32,555 nucleotides of DNA, taken from contig NZWE01000019.1 of the NCBI GenBank assembly GCA_002697535.1, positions 1-32,555 on the forward strand. The letters are read 5' to 3'. A program made the translations under genes and the position numbers. Position 1 is the stretch's first letter. Each line of letters opens with the position of its first letter. This DNA is from Actinomycetota bacterium (GTDB taxonomy: Bacteria > Margulisbacteria > Marinamargulisbacteria > GCA-2716485 > GCA-002719695). The notes below the pieces were generated by a model. The model was given only the letters and a program-made list of their open reading frames with translations. It had not been told where the DNA came from and did no database searches. Below are positions 16,131-24,196 of the stretch, in pieces.

Positions 16131-16898
16131 ATGGATCATTTAACTCTTGGAAATCAAAACTTTTCAAGTCGATTACTATTAGGAACTGGTAAATTTTCAT
16201 CACCAGAAACCATGGAAAAAGCAATCATTGCATCTGAATCTGAAATCATCACCGTAGCGGTTAGAAGAGTCGATTTCAAACAAGAAAAGGATCCTTTTAC
16301 ACAAATCATCACCCCCGACAAATACAGCTTCCTTCCTAATACATCAGGGGCAAGAACAGCTATAGAAGCAATACGTTGTGCTGAAATTGCCCGATCATTA
16401 TCAGGTAATGATTTTGTAAAACTAGAAGTAACACCTGAACAAAACCATTTAATGCCAGATCCTATTGAAACATTAGAAGCTGCTAAACAACTCGTAAAAT
16501 TAGGATTTCATGTTCTTCCTTATATTCATGCTGATCCCATTTTAGCAAAAATGTTAGAAGATATAGGGTGTGCGGCTGTTATGCCTTTAGGATCCCCTAT
16601 TGGAAGCAATCAAGGAATCCAAACCGAAACATTTATTAAAATCATCATTGAACAAGCAAGTATCCCTGTCATCATTGATGCAGGGTTAGGCGCACCATCC
16701 CACGCTAGTAAAGCTATGGAATTAGGAGCCGATGCCGTATTAGTCAATACAGCTATTGCAACAGCAACCCAGCCAGAAGAGATGGCAACCGCATTTAAAT
16801 TAGCTACGATAGCAGGCAGAAAAGCCTTTTTATCTGGCCTAGCTCCTGAAAAAATATCAGCAGAGGCATCATCACCCTTAACTGGCTTCTTAGAATAA
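16131..16898 (+). CDS. thiG: Thiazole synthase ThiG
   Basis: A 255-residue TIM-barrel enzyme that forms the thiazole phosphate of thiamine from deoxyxylulose 5-phosphate, dehydroglycine and ThiS-thiocarboxylate. Schiff-base Lys97 is in FVKLEVTPE. Other family blocks are RLLLGTGKF (14-22), VRRVDF, LPNTSGARTA, MPLGSPIGSNQG and the phosphate-binding AVLVNTAIATA. The sequence is complete and close to canonical. It is followed by thiH with a one-base TAATG overlap, so the pair is co-translated. The thiS, thiF and thiE genes are not in the window. Confidence 0.95.
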   Translation: MDHLTLGNQNFSSRLLLGTGKFSSPETMEKAIIASESEIITVAVRRVDFKQEKDPFTQIITPDKYSFLPNTSGARTAIEAIRCAEIARSLSGNDFVKLEVTPEQNHLMPDPIETLEAAKQLVKLGFHVLPYIHADPILAKMLEDIGCAAVMPLGSPIGSNQGIQTETFIKIIIEQASIPVIIDAGLGAPSHASKAMELGADAVLVNTAIATATQPEEMATAFKLATIAGRKAFLSGLAPEKISAEASSPLTGFLE

Positions 16899-18007
16899 TG
16901 TTTTCACAGCAATTTAATCATAACCTGATTAAAAACACTGTTAGCCAATCCTTATTAACATCCGAAACAGACGTTAACAAATGTTTAAATAAAACACAGT
17001 TTTCATCACAAGATCTAAGTATATTATTATCACCTAACGCAGAAAAACAGCTAGAAACACTGGCTCAAAAAAGTGTTTCCATAACAAGACAACGATTTGG
17101 TAATACCATGCAATTATTTATTCCAATGTACTTATCCAACGAATGTTTTAATACCTGCACTTATTGTGGGTTTAGTTTGGAATACAAGTATAAACGAAAA
17201 ACATTAAATAAAGACGAAATAAAACAAGAAGCCGAACTATTAGCTCAAAAAGGCTTTAAACATATTTTATTACTAACAGGAGAATCCCCCAAACATGTCT
17301 CCACACCTTACCTTGAAGAAGCTATCCAAATCATCACCCCGCTATTCTCATCCGTAGGAATCGAAGTCCAACCCCTAGAACAACACGATTATCAAACATT
17401 AATCAAAGCAGGTGCTGATAAACTAACGTTATATCAAGAAACCTACCATAAAGAATCCTATTTAAAGTATCATACCTTTGGCTTGAAAAGAAATTTTAAT
17501 AACAGACTTGATGCCGTAGAAAAAGGAGCAAAAGCAGGATTTTATCAAATTAATATTGGTGCATTATTAGGATTATATGATTGGCGATACGAAGCCTTTG
17601 CAATGGCTAATCATCTAGATTATCTTATGAAAACATTTTGGAGAGTTAAATATGCTATTTCATTTCCACGAATTCAAGATATGATTGGAACCTTCCATGA
17701 ACCCTACCCCATTAGCGACAAACATTTAACCCAACTAATAACCGCTTTTCGACTCGTATATCCTGATTTAGGAATTACCTTATCAACCAGAGAACCAAAA
17801 GAATTACGTGATAATATTGTAACATTAGGTATCACAACAATGTCTGCTGAATCCAATACATCACCTGCCGGATATACTGATGGGCATTATGAAGAACAAT
17901 TTCAAATTAATGATACTCGATCTTTGAAATCAATCATAAGCATGTTAAAAAATAAGAACTTAGATCCAGTCACTAAAGATTGGGATATGAGTTTAATGCC
18001 TCACTAA
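16898..18007 (+). CDS. thiH: Tyrosine lyase ThiH (radical SAM, 2-iminoacetate synthase)
   Basis: A 369-residue radical SAM enzyme that cleaves tyrosine to dehydroglycine and p-cresol for ThiG. The 4Fe-4S motif is Cys83-x3-Cys87-x2-Cys90 (NECFNTCTYCGFS). The barrel follows with LLLTGESPK, then the C-terminal BATS region (TLSTREPKELRDN; TTMSAESNTSPAGY). ThiH is the oxygen-sensitive alternative to the glycine oxidase ThiO. The start overlaps the thiG stop by one base. The 3' end overlaps the convergent AlbA_2 gene by 15 bases (17993-18007), so the two transcripts must be complementary at their ends. Confidence 0.95.
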   Translation: MFSQQFNHNLIKNTVSQSLLTSETDVNKCLNKTQFSSQDLSILLSPNAEKQLETLAQKSVSITRQRFGNTMQLFIPMYLSNECFNTCTYCGFSLEYKYKRKTLNKDEIKQEAELLAQKGFKHILLLTGESPKHVSTPYLEEAIQIITPLFSSVGIEVQPLEQHDYQTLIKAGADKLTLYQETYHKESYLKYHTFGLKRNFNNRLDAVEKGAKAGFYQINIGALLGLYDWRYEAFAMANHLDYLMKTFWRVKYAISFPRIQDMIGTFHEPYPISDKHLTQLITAFRLVYPDLGITLSTREPKELRDNIVTLGITTMSAESNTSPAGYTDGHYEEQFQINDTRSLKSIISMLKNKNLDPVTKDWDMSLMPH

Positions 18008-18925
18008 ATCAGCTAAACGTTTACACGTCTCATCAATAACATAACACGTACTACGCCCAGACCCCTGACTAACAATCAAATTACGCTGAACCAAATCAAC
18101 TAACTCCAAATGAGCTGTTTTATGAGAAACAGAATACAAACTTCGATACAGTTTATTCTTAATAAACGCATTCTTAGCTAAATACTCTAATGCATCTTCC
18201 TGTCGCTTTGTAAGGGCTCTTACTTCAACCTGATTCATAGATAACTGTTCAACAGGTCGTGTAACAACAATATCTTCAGATAAATCGCTCTCAATAACCT
18301 CTGGCTGAGTATCATCACTATCAACCTGTTCCGTACTCGTTATAGCATGCTTGTCAGACACAGGTTTTGTATCTACATCATGTAATTGAACTAACTCATC
18401 TGTAAGCTCATGTAAATCTTGTAACTGCTGAATAGAATGTTCATCATCTACAGAAACTCTGTCGTCACGTGATCCTTGATTATTAGCCATATCTCGAGAA
18501 TCTGGTACACGGTTAAAAGAGTAGGTACGATCATCTTGTAACACATCTTTTTCTAAAATAGATAAAGATGAACGTTCTGGGTTTAAAACATAACATTTAT
18601 TATTATAATAATATGGCTTTAACGGTGATGCTTTAACATGAATAATCACAATACGTTTATCATTTTTAGTACAAATATCAAAGGAAAACTCAGGCTTAGG
18701 ATAACAATACGTATCAACTAAGGTTTTAATAAATGATTCATCAACATAAGTACCTAATAGATGATAGTTACGTTTATCAAACCCAATAACAACATTACCA
18801 CCCCTAGTATTGGCCATAGCCACTAAAATAGGTCCTAATTTATCTTCAGAAATAAAAGAACCAAAAAATTTAGTATCAATACCATCACCATCTCGCATTA
18901 AAGATAAAAAATCAGACCATTCCAT
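17993..18925 (-). CDS. AlbA_2 (Schlafen-type) / winged-helix putative transcriptional regulator
   Basis: A 310-residue protein. Residues about 8-130 resemble the AlbA_2 domain (GPILVAMANTRGGNVVIGFD and VIIHVKASPLKPYYYNNKCYV keep its glycine-rich core; the usual ESxxxEFK opening is degenerate). Residues 130-235 are a very acidic, Gln/Asp-rich linker without predicted structure. Residues 236-310 form a winged helix (ALTKRQEDALEYLAKNAFI, a recognition-type helix around SVSHKTAHLELVDLV, then GSGRSTCYVI). This arrangement is common in uncharacterised bacterial regulators. The ATG lies six bases after TATACT with no Shine-Dalgarno. The gene is divergent from purD and its 3' end overlaps thiH, so either neighbour could be a target, but that is positional only. 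Confidence 0.75.
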   Translation of the reverse strand: MEWSDFLSLMRDGDGIDTKFFGSFISEDKLGPILVAMANTRGGNVVIGFDKRNYHLLGTYVDESFIKTLVDTYCYPKPEFSFDICTKNDKRIVIIHVKASPLKPYYYNNKCYVLNPERSSLSILEKDVLQDDRTYSFNRVPDSRDMANNQGSRDDRVSVDDEHSIQQLQDLHELTDELVQLHDVDTKPVSDKHAITSTEQVDSDDTQPEVIESDLSEDIVVTRPVEQLSMNQVEVRALTKRQEDALEYLAKNAFIKNKLYRSLYSVSHKTAHLELVDLVQRNLIVSQGSGRSTCYVIDETCKRLADLVRH

Positions 18926-18931
18926 AACTAA

Positions 18932-18959
18932 AGTATAAAGTGTTTTAAATGATAATCAA
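18932..18959 (-). promoter_or_regulatory. Leaderless promoter of the AlbA_2 regulator gene
   Basis: On the minus strand: TTGATT (18959-18954), 16-base spacer, TATACT (18937-18932), exactly six bases to the ATG at 18925. No Shine-Dalgarno is present. Confidence 0.6.
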
Positions 18960-18987
18960 CACCCTATTCATAACCACCACATAATTA

Positions 18988-19016
18988 TTGACTCAAACAA
19001 AAGCAAATGCTAATTT
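18988..19016 (+). promoter_or_regulatory. Leaderless promoter of purD
   Basis: TTGACT (18988-18993), 17-base spacer, TAATTT (19011-19016) preceded by an extended TGC, and exactly six bases to the ATG at 19023. The -10 is weak by itself; the -35, extended element and spacing support it. Confidence 0.55.
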
Positions 19017-19022
19017 TCATAC

Positions 19023-20300
19023 ATGACAAAACTACTCATTATTGGTTCAGGTGGAAGAGAACATGCCATCGGAATTGCATTAAAACAATCTAATAAAAAT
19101 ACAACTTTATATTTTGCACCAGGTAATGCAGGAACAGCATTATTAGGAAGCAATATCGCTATTAATGCAACTGATATTAATGGGTTATTATCCTTTGCAA
19201 AAGAAAGCAATATTGATATGACCATTGTAGGACCAGAAGATCCACTCGTCATGGGAATCGTCGATACATTTCAAAAAGAAAACCTAACGATATTTGGCCC
19301 CAACAAACTAGCAGCTCAATTAGAAGGGTCCAAAAAATGGGCTAAGCAACTGATGAAAAACTACAATATTCCAACCGCAAACTATCATGCCTTTACAGAT
19401 TACGAAAAAGCAAAAGATTATATTAAAGCTAATAATCAATACCCTATAGTCATTAAAGCTGATGGACTCGCAGCAGGAAAAGGAGTAACCATTGCAACCT
19501 CACAAAACGAAGCAAACAATGCAATAGAAGAATGCTTATTAAACAAAAAATTTAACGACGCTGGAACAGAAATTATTATTGAAGATTTTTTAGAAGGTGA
19601 TGAAGCCTCAATCTTTGCTTTTACAGATTCTAAAGTGATATTACCAATGTTAGCAGCACAAGATCATAAAGCTATAGGAGATGGTGATACAGGCCCTAAT
19701 ACAGGAGGTATGGGAGCCTATTGCCCAACACCTTTAGTTACTCCTGAAATGTATAAAAAAGTAACAGAAACTATTTTTGAACCCTTACTACAAGCCTTTC
19801 AAAAAGAAGGCATTACCTATAAAGGCATTGTGTATGCAGGATTAATGATCACAAAAACAGGTGATATTTCCATTGTGGAATTTAATGTACGATTTGGAGA
19901 TCCTGAAACACAAGTCGTATTACCTTTACTAAAAACCGATTTATTAACCATATTTGAAGCAATAGAAACAGAAACATTAGCAAATATATCGTTAGAATGG
20001 AGCACAGAAAGTGCTGTTTGTGTTGTCTTAGCATCAGGAGGTTATCCAAATGCCTATCAAAAAGGAAAACCTATTTCAGGGCTAACTCAAAAAAAAGAAA
20101 ATACAGCTATTATTCACGCTGGCACCAAACAAGATAACGGAAACATCGTTACCTCAGGTGGTAGAGTATTAGGTGTTGTAAGTAAAGCAAGTCAATTAGA
20201 TTCAGCTATTACACAAGCCTACGAAACAACAACCAATATTTCATTTGAAAATATGATATACCGAACAGATATTGGTCAAAAAGCGAAACGATACCAATAA
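19023..20300 (+). CDS. purD: Phosphoribosylamine-glycine ligase (GAR synthetase)
   Basis: A 425-residue ATP-grasp enzyme that joins glycine to phosphoribosylamine in the second step of purine synthesis. The N-terminal domain begins IIGSGGREHAIGIAL. The region VIKADGLAAGKGVTIA is the first ATP-grasp lysine and loop. GDTGPNTGGMGAYCPTP is the PurD signature, and EFNVRFGDPETQVVLPLL is the metal/ATP-binding block. The length and order are canonical. The gene stands alone with no other pur genes in the window, divergent from the AlbA_2 regulator and convergent with the membrane protein (four-base gap). Confidence 0.95.
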   Translation: MTKLLIIGSGGREHAIGIALKQSNKNTTLYFAPGNAGTALLGSNIAINATDINGLLSFAKESNIDMTIVGPEDPLVMGIVDTFQKENLTIFGPNKLAAQLEGSKKWAKQLMKNYNIPTANYHAFTDYEKAKDYIKANNQYPIVIKADGLAAGKGVTIATSQNEANNAIEECLLNKKFNDAGTEIIIEDFLEGDEASIFAFTDSKVILPMLAAQDHKAIGDGDTGPNTGGMGAYCPTPLVTPEMYKKVTETIFEPLLQAFQKEGITYKGIVYAGLMITKTGDISIVEFNVRFGDPETQVVLPLLKTDLLTIFEAIETETLANISLEWSTESAVCVVLASGGYPNAYQKGKPISGLTQKKENTAIIHAGTKQDNGNIVTSGGRVLGVVSKASQLDSAITQAYETTTNISFENMIYRTDIGQKAKRYQ

Positions 20301-20304
20301 TACT

Positions 20305-21066
20305 TTACTGAGTATGACTAGAAATATCAGAATCATTGGTATTAGACTCTGCGACATAAGATTCTTTTTTTACTTCTTTAGTTAGATTTTTTATCAGCGA
20401 TAATAAATAAAATCCTTCTGATAATCCCCAAATAGGTGCAACAAGAATAATACAAATAGACACAACATATAAAACCTGAACAATAGAAAACGCATATCCT
20501 ATAGCAGAAAAAATATTACCAAATCCCCAAATAAAACCTAAAATAATTAAAAACTTAGGAATATGTTTATTAGACATAGCTAAATAACTAACCACTAAAA
20601 ACCAAATGCCAGGTAACCCAGCTGTTAAAATAAACATTTTAGGATTTGATACCCCAAAAGCAACAATAACATCTTGAATAATTCCCGGTTCAATCAAATA
20701 AGTCTTTGTAAGCTCAGGAATAACAGAAATATCCATAATAGCCTGATAAATGCCAAATCCATAACCCAAAAAAGCCAAAATAGAAGACCATAAAACAACA
20801 GCAATATTTTCAGGTCGACAGAGTGCTAAAAAAGAACAAACAACACCAATCATAGCAATACTTGCAAAAATAACCATAATCTTAAGGTTCATAAAAGTCA
20901 AAGAAAAATTACTAAAATGTCTAAAATATTCTTCAGAAGCCTGATAGGTAATAAGAGAAGAAGGTAACTTAAACGTTAATATTGCAATAATAAGATAAAA
21001 AAAACCTGCTAAAATGGCACTAATAGCACCTAACTTACAACAACTAATTTTTTGTTTACTGTCCAT
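20305..21066 (-). CDS. Polytopic membrane protein, hypothetical
   Basis: A 253-residue protein with about seven hydrophobic helices (near 13-33, 59-82, 88-110, 130-160, 164-180, 183-200, 203-225), a polar, charged C-terminal tail, and Cys9-Cys10 at the cytoplasmic N-terminus. Glycine- and proline-rich helices such as GLPGIWFLVVSYLAM and LGYGFGIYQ give it a DUF4386-like look, but I am not sure of the family. No substrate motif is visible. It is flanked by purD (convergent) and menC (divergent), with no obvious operon partner. Confidence 0.65.
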   Translation of the reverse strand: MDSKQKISCCKLGAISAILAGFFYLIIAILTFKLPSSLITYQASEEYFRHFSNFSLTFMNLKIMVIFASIAMIGVVCSFLALCRPENIAVVLWSSILAFLGYGFGIYQAIMDISVIPELTKTYLIEPGIIQDVIVAFGVSNPKMFILTAGLPGIWFLVVSYLAMSNKHIPKFLIILGFIWGFGNIFSAIGYAFSIVQVLYVVSICIILVAPIWGLSEGFYLLSLIKNLTKEVKKESYVAESNTNDSDISSHTQ

Positions 21067-21137
21067 ATAGTTAGTGATTACACAGTTTTACAAATCATTA
21101 AACATACTGACTATCTTTGATACCATAGTCCATTAAC

Positions 21138-22091
21138 ATGAAAAAAAAATATACTATTACCTATAAATATTTTAAGCATTCGTTAAAAACCCCCATTACC
21201 ATTGAAACGATAACAATCACAAACCGAGAAGGGTTTTACGCAATATTAAGTAATAACCAAACAATAATAGGTATTGGCGAAATAGCGCCCCTACCAGGCC
21301 TAAGTACCGAATCTATTCAATCAATTAAAAAAGAACTTGATCAACTACCCCATATCCATATTGATTCATCACATCTTAATAACCCAATCCCTAAATTTCC
21401 GATAATAAGTACCACACCATCTATTCAATTTGGAATTGAAACAGCCATACTTATGAGTCTATCAACTACAGTAACCTGTCAATGCCATACATTTGCTAGC
21501 AATCTTATAAACTTACCTGATCTCAAAAATCAATCAATCGTAAAATGTAAAATTGGACGATTAGAAACAAATCAAGAAGTAAATATCATAAATAATATCA
21601 TCACTCAATTTCCAAATATAAAATGTCGCTTTGATGCCAATAATAAATTTTCTTTAGAAGAAGCCTTAACTTTTTTTAACCAAATCCCCAAAAAAAATAT
21701 AGATTATATCGAAGCACCTTGTAAAACAATCGATGAAGAAAAGCAATTATATCTAGAAACTCAACTACCTATCGCCCAAGATAGCCCAAAAAAAGATTTT
21801 AACATTCCCTCATACTCAAAAAACATTATTATCAAACCAACCATTATGGGAAGCATAGCCAACTATCTAGGTTATCTTCAACAAGAAAAAACCCTTATTT
21901 TTTCAGCTTCATATGAATCTATTATTGGTTTATCAGGAATTGCATATCTAAGCTCCATTATTAGCCCTCAAGAATACCATGGTTTAAATACCAATCATAT
22001 TTTTTCTGGATCCTCAAACAAACAATTATCTACTTTAACAACATTAACATTACAAGAAAGTATTAACTGGATAAATAATGGATATCATTAA
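21138..22091 (+). CDS. menC: o-Succinylbenzoate synthase
   Basis: A 317-residue enolase-superfamily enzyme that dehydrates SHCHC to o-succinylbenzoate in menaquinone synthesis. The catalytic and metal residues are in place: Lys136 and Lys138 (KCKIGR), Asp166 (RFDANNKFS), Glu192 (IEAPC), Asp215 (AQDSP) and Lys233 (IIIKPTIMG). The N-terminal capping domain carries GIGEIAPLPGLS. The sequence is shorter and more Thr/Ile/Asn-rich than most relatives, matching the plus-strand composition. It overlaps menE by 14 bases, so the two are coupled. No Shine-Dalgarno is seen before its ATG. Confidence 0.88.
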   Translation: MKKKYTITYKYFKHSLKTPITIETITITNREGFYAILSNNQTIIGIGEIAPLPGLSTESIQSIKKELDQLPHIHIDSSHLNNPIPKFPIISTTPSIQFGIETAILMSLSTTVTCQCHTFASNLINLPDLKNQSIVKCKIGRLETNQEVNIINNIITQFPNIKCRFDANNKFSLEEALTFFNQIPKKNIDYIEAPCKTIDEEKQLYLETQLPIAQDSPKKDFNIPSYSKNIIIKPTIMGSIANYLGYLQQEKTLIFSASYESIIGLSGIAYLSSIISPQEYHGLNTNHIFSGSSNKQLSTLTTLTLQESINWINNGYH

Positions 22092-23355
22092 CCAACAAGC
22101 AAAAAAATATCCACATAGCATCGCTATACAATATAAAGACAAGCAAATTTCATATAAAGACTTAAACCAAACCATCCAAATAATTGCACACTATATCCAC
22201 AAAAATATATCTGAAAAACGCATTGGAATTAATATTACCGATCCACTTGAAAGTATCTATTGTATCTGGGGAACATTACGAGCAGGAAAAACCATCTATC
22301 TCCTCAATCATCGCTACAATACCTATACCACAGACATCATAAACCACTATAATCTTAAAAGCATCTTAACAGCTTGTCCAAAAACAGCTCCATCAATACA
22401 TGCATCATCTATCAATAAAACACAGGAATCATCTATTCGTATTTTCACCTCCGGAACAACCGCGATACCAAAATGTATTATTCATTCCATTAATACATTA
22501 ATGGCCAGTGCAAAAGAAATTAATAAAGCAGTAAACTATCAGCATAACGACATATGGCACTGCCAACTTCCCTTTTATCATGTATCCGGCCTTGCTATTT
22601 TATGGAGAACCTTATTAGCTGGTGCAACCATACAATTACTAACAACACAACCAAACTACACCCATATATCCTGTGTAGAAAAACAGTTAGAATCCCTAAT
22701 TAAAGTACCACCACACCATAACTTAAAATGTATTTTAGTTGGAGGATCTGCTATTAAAAAAAGTCTATTAACAAAAGCTATAGAAAAAAAACTTCCTATC
22801 TACCAATCTTATGGCCTTACCGAAACAGGGTCCGCCTGCACCCTAAGTAAACTAACAAAAGATACCCTACCCTTTTCAGGACAAGCATTACCCCATATAA
22901 ACATACAGATTATAAATAATCTTATTCATGTAAAAGGATCATCTCGTTGTTTAGGCTTTGAAACAAGTCCCAAAAATATAACAAACTTAAACAAAAATGA
23001 ATTTTATAACACCCTTGATTATGGAAAACTAAGTAAAGAAAATCAATTAAGCATTAAAGGCCGTTCCAACAGAATGATTATTATCAATGGTGAAAATATT
23101 TTTTTAGAAACCATTGAAACAGTTGTAAAACGCTTAAATAATATTAATCAATTTTATCTACTACCAATCACAGAAAATGAAACAATATTCTTATACGGAT
23201 TTGTAGACCTTAAACAACAGCAACCTAAGTACAAAAGTATAATTAAGCAAACCATAAAAACCTATTTTTCATCATTATGTATCCCAAAAGATATCCAAAT
23301 ACATAGCTTTACAAAAAACGGAAATCCTCGTTACAGTGATATTAAAACGTTATAG
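22078..23355 (+). CDS. menE: o-Succinylbenzoate-CoA ligase
   Basis: A 425-residue acyl-adenylating enzyme that activates o-succinylbenzoate with ATP and CoA, directly after MenC in the menaquinone pathway. The phosphate loop FTSGTTAIPK is at 123-132, LPFYHVSG at 164-171, YGLTETGSAC at 245-254, and the hinge region KGRSNRMIIINGENI at about 327-341. The C-terminal catalytic lysine, normally in a Gly-Lys near the end, appears replaced: the tail reads Lys413-Asn-Gly-Asn-Pro-Arg418-Tyr. The motif TGD that usually precedes the hinge is also altered (LDYG). The protein is on the short side for the family. Its genetic coupling to menC makes the assignment secure. Whether it is fully active is open. 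Confidence 0.85.
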   Translation: MDIINQQAKKYPHSIAIQYKDKQISYKDLNQTIQIIAHYIHKNISEKRIGINITDPLESIYCIWGTLRAGKTIYLLNHRYNTYTTDIINHYNLKSILTACPKTAPSIHASSINKTQESSIRIFTSGTTAIPKCIIHSINTLMASAKEINKAVNYQHNDIWHCQLPFYHVSGLAILWRTLLAGATIQLLTTQPNYTHISCVEKQLESLIKVPPHHNLKCILVGGSAIKKSLLTKAIEKKLPIYQSYGLTETGSACTLSKLTKDTLPFSGQALPHINIQIINNLIHVKGSSRCLGFETSPKNITNLNKNEFYNTLDYGKLSKENQLSIKGRSNRMIIINGENIFLETIETVVKRLNNINQFYLLPITENETIFLYGFVDLKQQQPKYKSIIKQTIKTYFSSLCIPKDIQIHSFTKNGNPRYSDIKTL

Positions 23356-23362
23356 AATTAAT

Positions 23363-24094
23363 CTAACCAGCGTCTGCTGACTTACCCTCAGCCTTATCGG
23401 CATCACCTTGTGAAGCATCATCGCCACCTTCAGCCTTAGCATCAGAAGATCCTTCCGAAGATTCTTCACCTTCTTCACCTTCTTCACCTTCTGCTGCAAC
23501 AGCTTCTTCTTCTTCTTCAACCAATAATCGTGGCGCAGCAACACGCACAATCGATGTTTCTTCATGAGTTAAAATATCATATTTCGACTGATCAAGCGTA
23601 CCAACTGTAATAAAATCATGAATTTCTAAAGTTGATAAATCAATCGTAATATAAGGAGGTAACTGATCAGGTTCTGCAGAAACAACAACAGAATCAATTT
23701 TTTTAACTAAAACACCACCCCTTTTAGAACCCGGAGCAACCCCTTCAAATTTTAAAGGAACATTAACATGTATTTTTTTACCTTTTGCGACTCGAAAAAA
23801 ATCAATATGAGTAATTTCTTTAGTAATAACATCTCGTTGCACATCATAAGTAACAACATTTTCATGAGTAGCTTTACCATCAAGCTCAAATTCTAGTTTT
23901 AAAACTGTATTTTTGCCAAACTCTGTTCGTAAAGACTTATCAAAATCAACATGATGAACAAAAACATTAATATTGTTCGTATTAGATTCTCCACCATAAA
24001 TAATAGCAGGAACTAACCCTTGTTGACGCAAAACTTTAACTTTGTTTTTCTTTAATTGATCTCTATGTTTAACTTTTAATGTTGCTTTTTCCAT
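23363..24094 (-). CDS. rplY: Ribosomal protein bL25 (Ctc/TL5 type) with acidic tail
   Basis: A 243-residue protein of the long CTC/TL5 class. It binds 5S rRNA through the N-terminal L25 domain (about 1-90; it opens MEKATLKVKHR and continues GLVPAIIYGG) and carries the second TL5-type domain (about 95-190; FEGVAPGSKRGGVL, then LPPYITIDLSTLEIHD). The last 50 residues are Glu/Gly/Ser/Asp-rich and surely disordered. The longest frame begins at 24115, but GGAGG lies five bases before the ATG at 24094, the start I choose. Many relatives sit next to pth; here the neighbours are mtaB and the convergent menE (seven-base gap). Confidence 0.92.
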   Translation of the reverse strand: MEKATLKVKHRDQLKKNKVKVLRQQGLVPAIIYGGESNTNNINVFVHHVDFDKSLRTEFGKNTVLKLEFELDGKATHENVVTYDVQRDVITKEITHIDFFRVAKGKKIHVNVPLKFEGVAPGSKRGGVLVKKIDSVVVSAEPDQLPPYITIDLSTLEIHDFITVGTLDQSKYDILTHEETSIVRVAAPRLLVEEEEEAVAAEGEEGEEGEESSEGSSDAKAEGGDDASQGDADKAEGKSADAG

Positions 24095-24126
24095 AAAATC
24101 CTCCACACTGCACAAGACAGGCGCTA

Positions 24127-24155
24127 ATTATAGTCAAATTTACTTATTTTTTAAA
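24127..24155 (-). promoter_or_regulatory. Promoter of the bL25 gene
   Basis: On the minus strand: TTTAAA (24155-24150), 17-base spacer, perfect TATAAT (24132-24127). The leader is about 26-28 bases and contains the GGAGG site before the ATG at 24094. Confidence 0.6.
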
Positions 24156-24196
24156 GAGTAAGAATAACACGATAAATATTACTCTATAAAAACATA

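Noticed and set aside
23350-23565. Lys/Arg-rich open frame within the bL25 gene
   Set aside because: It is a phase shift of the acidic tail codons of bL25.
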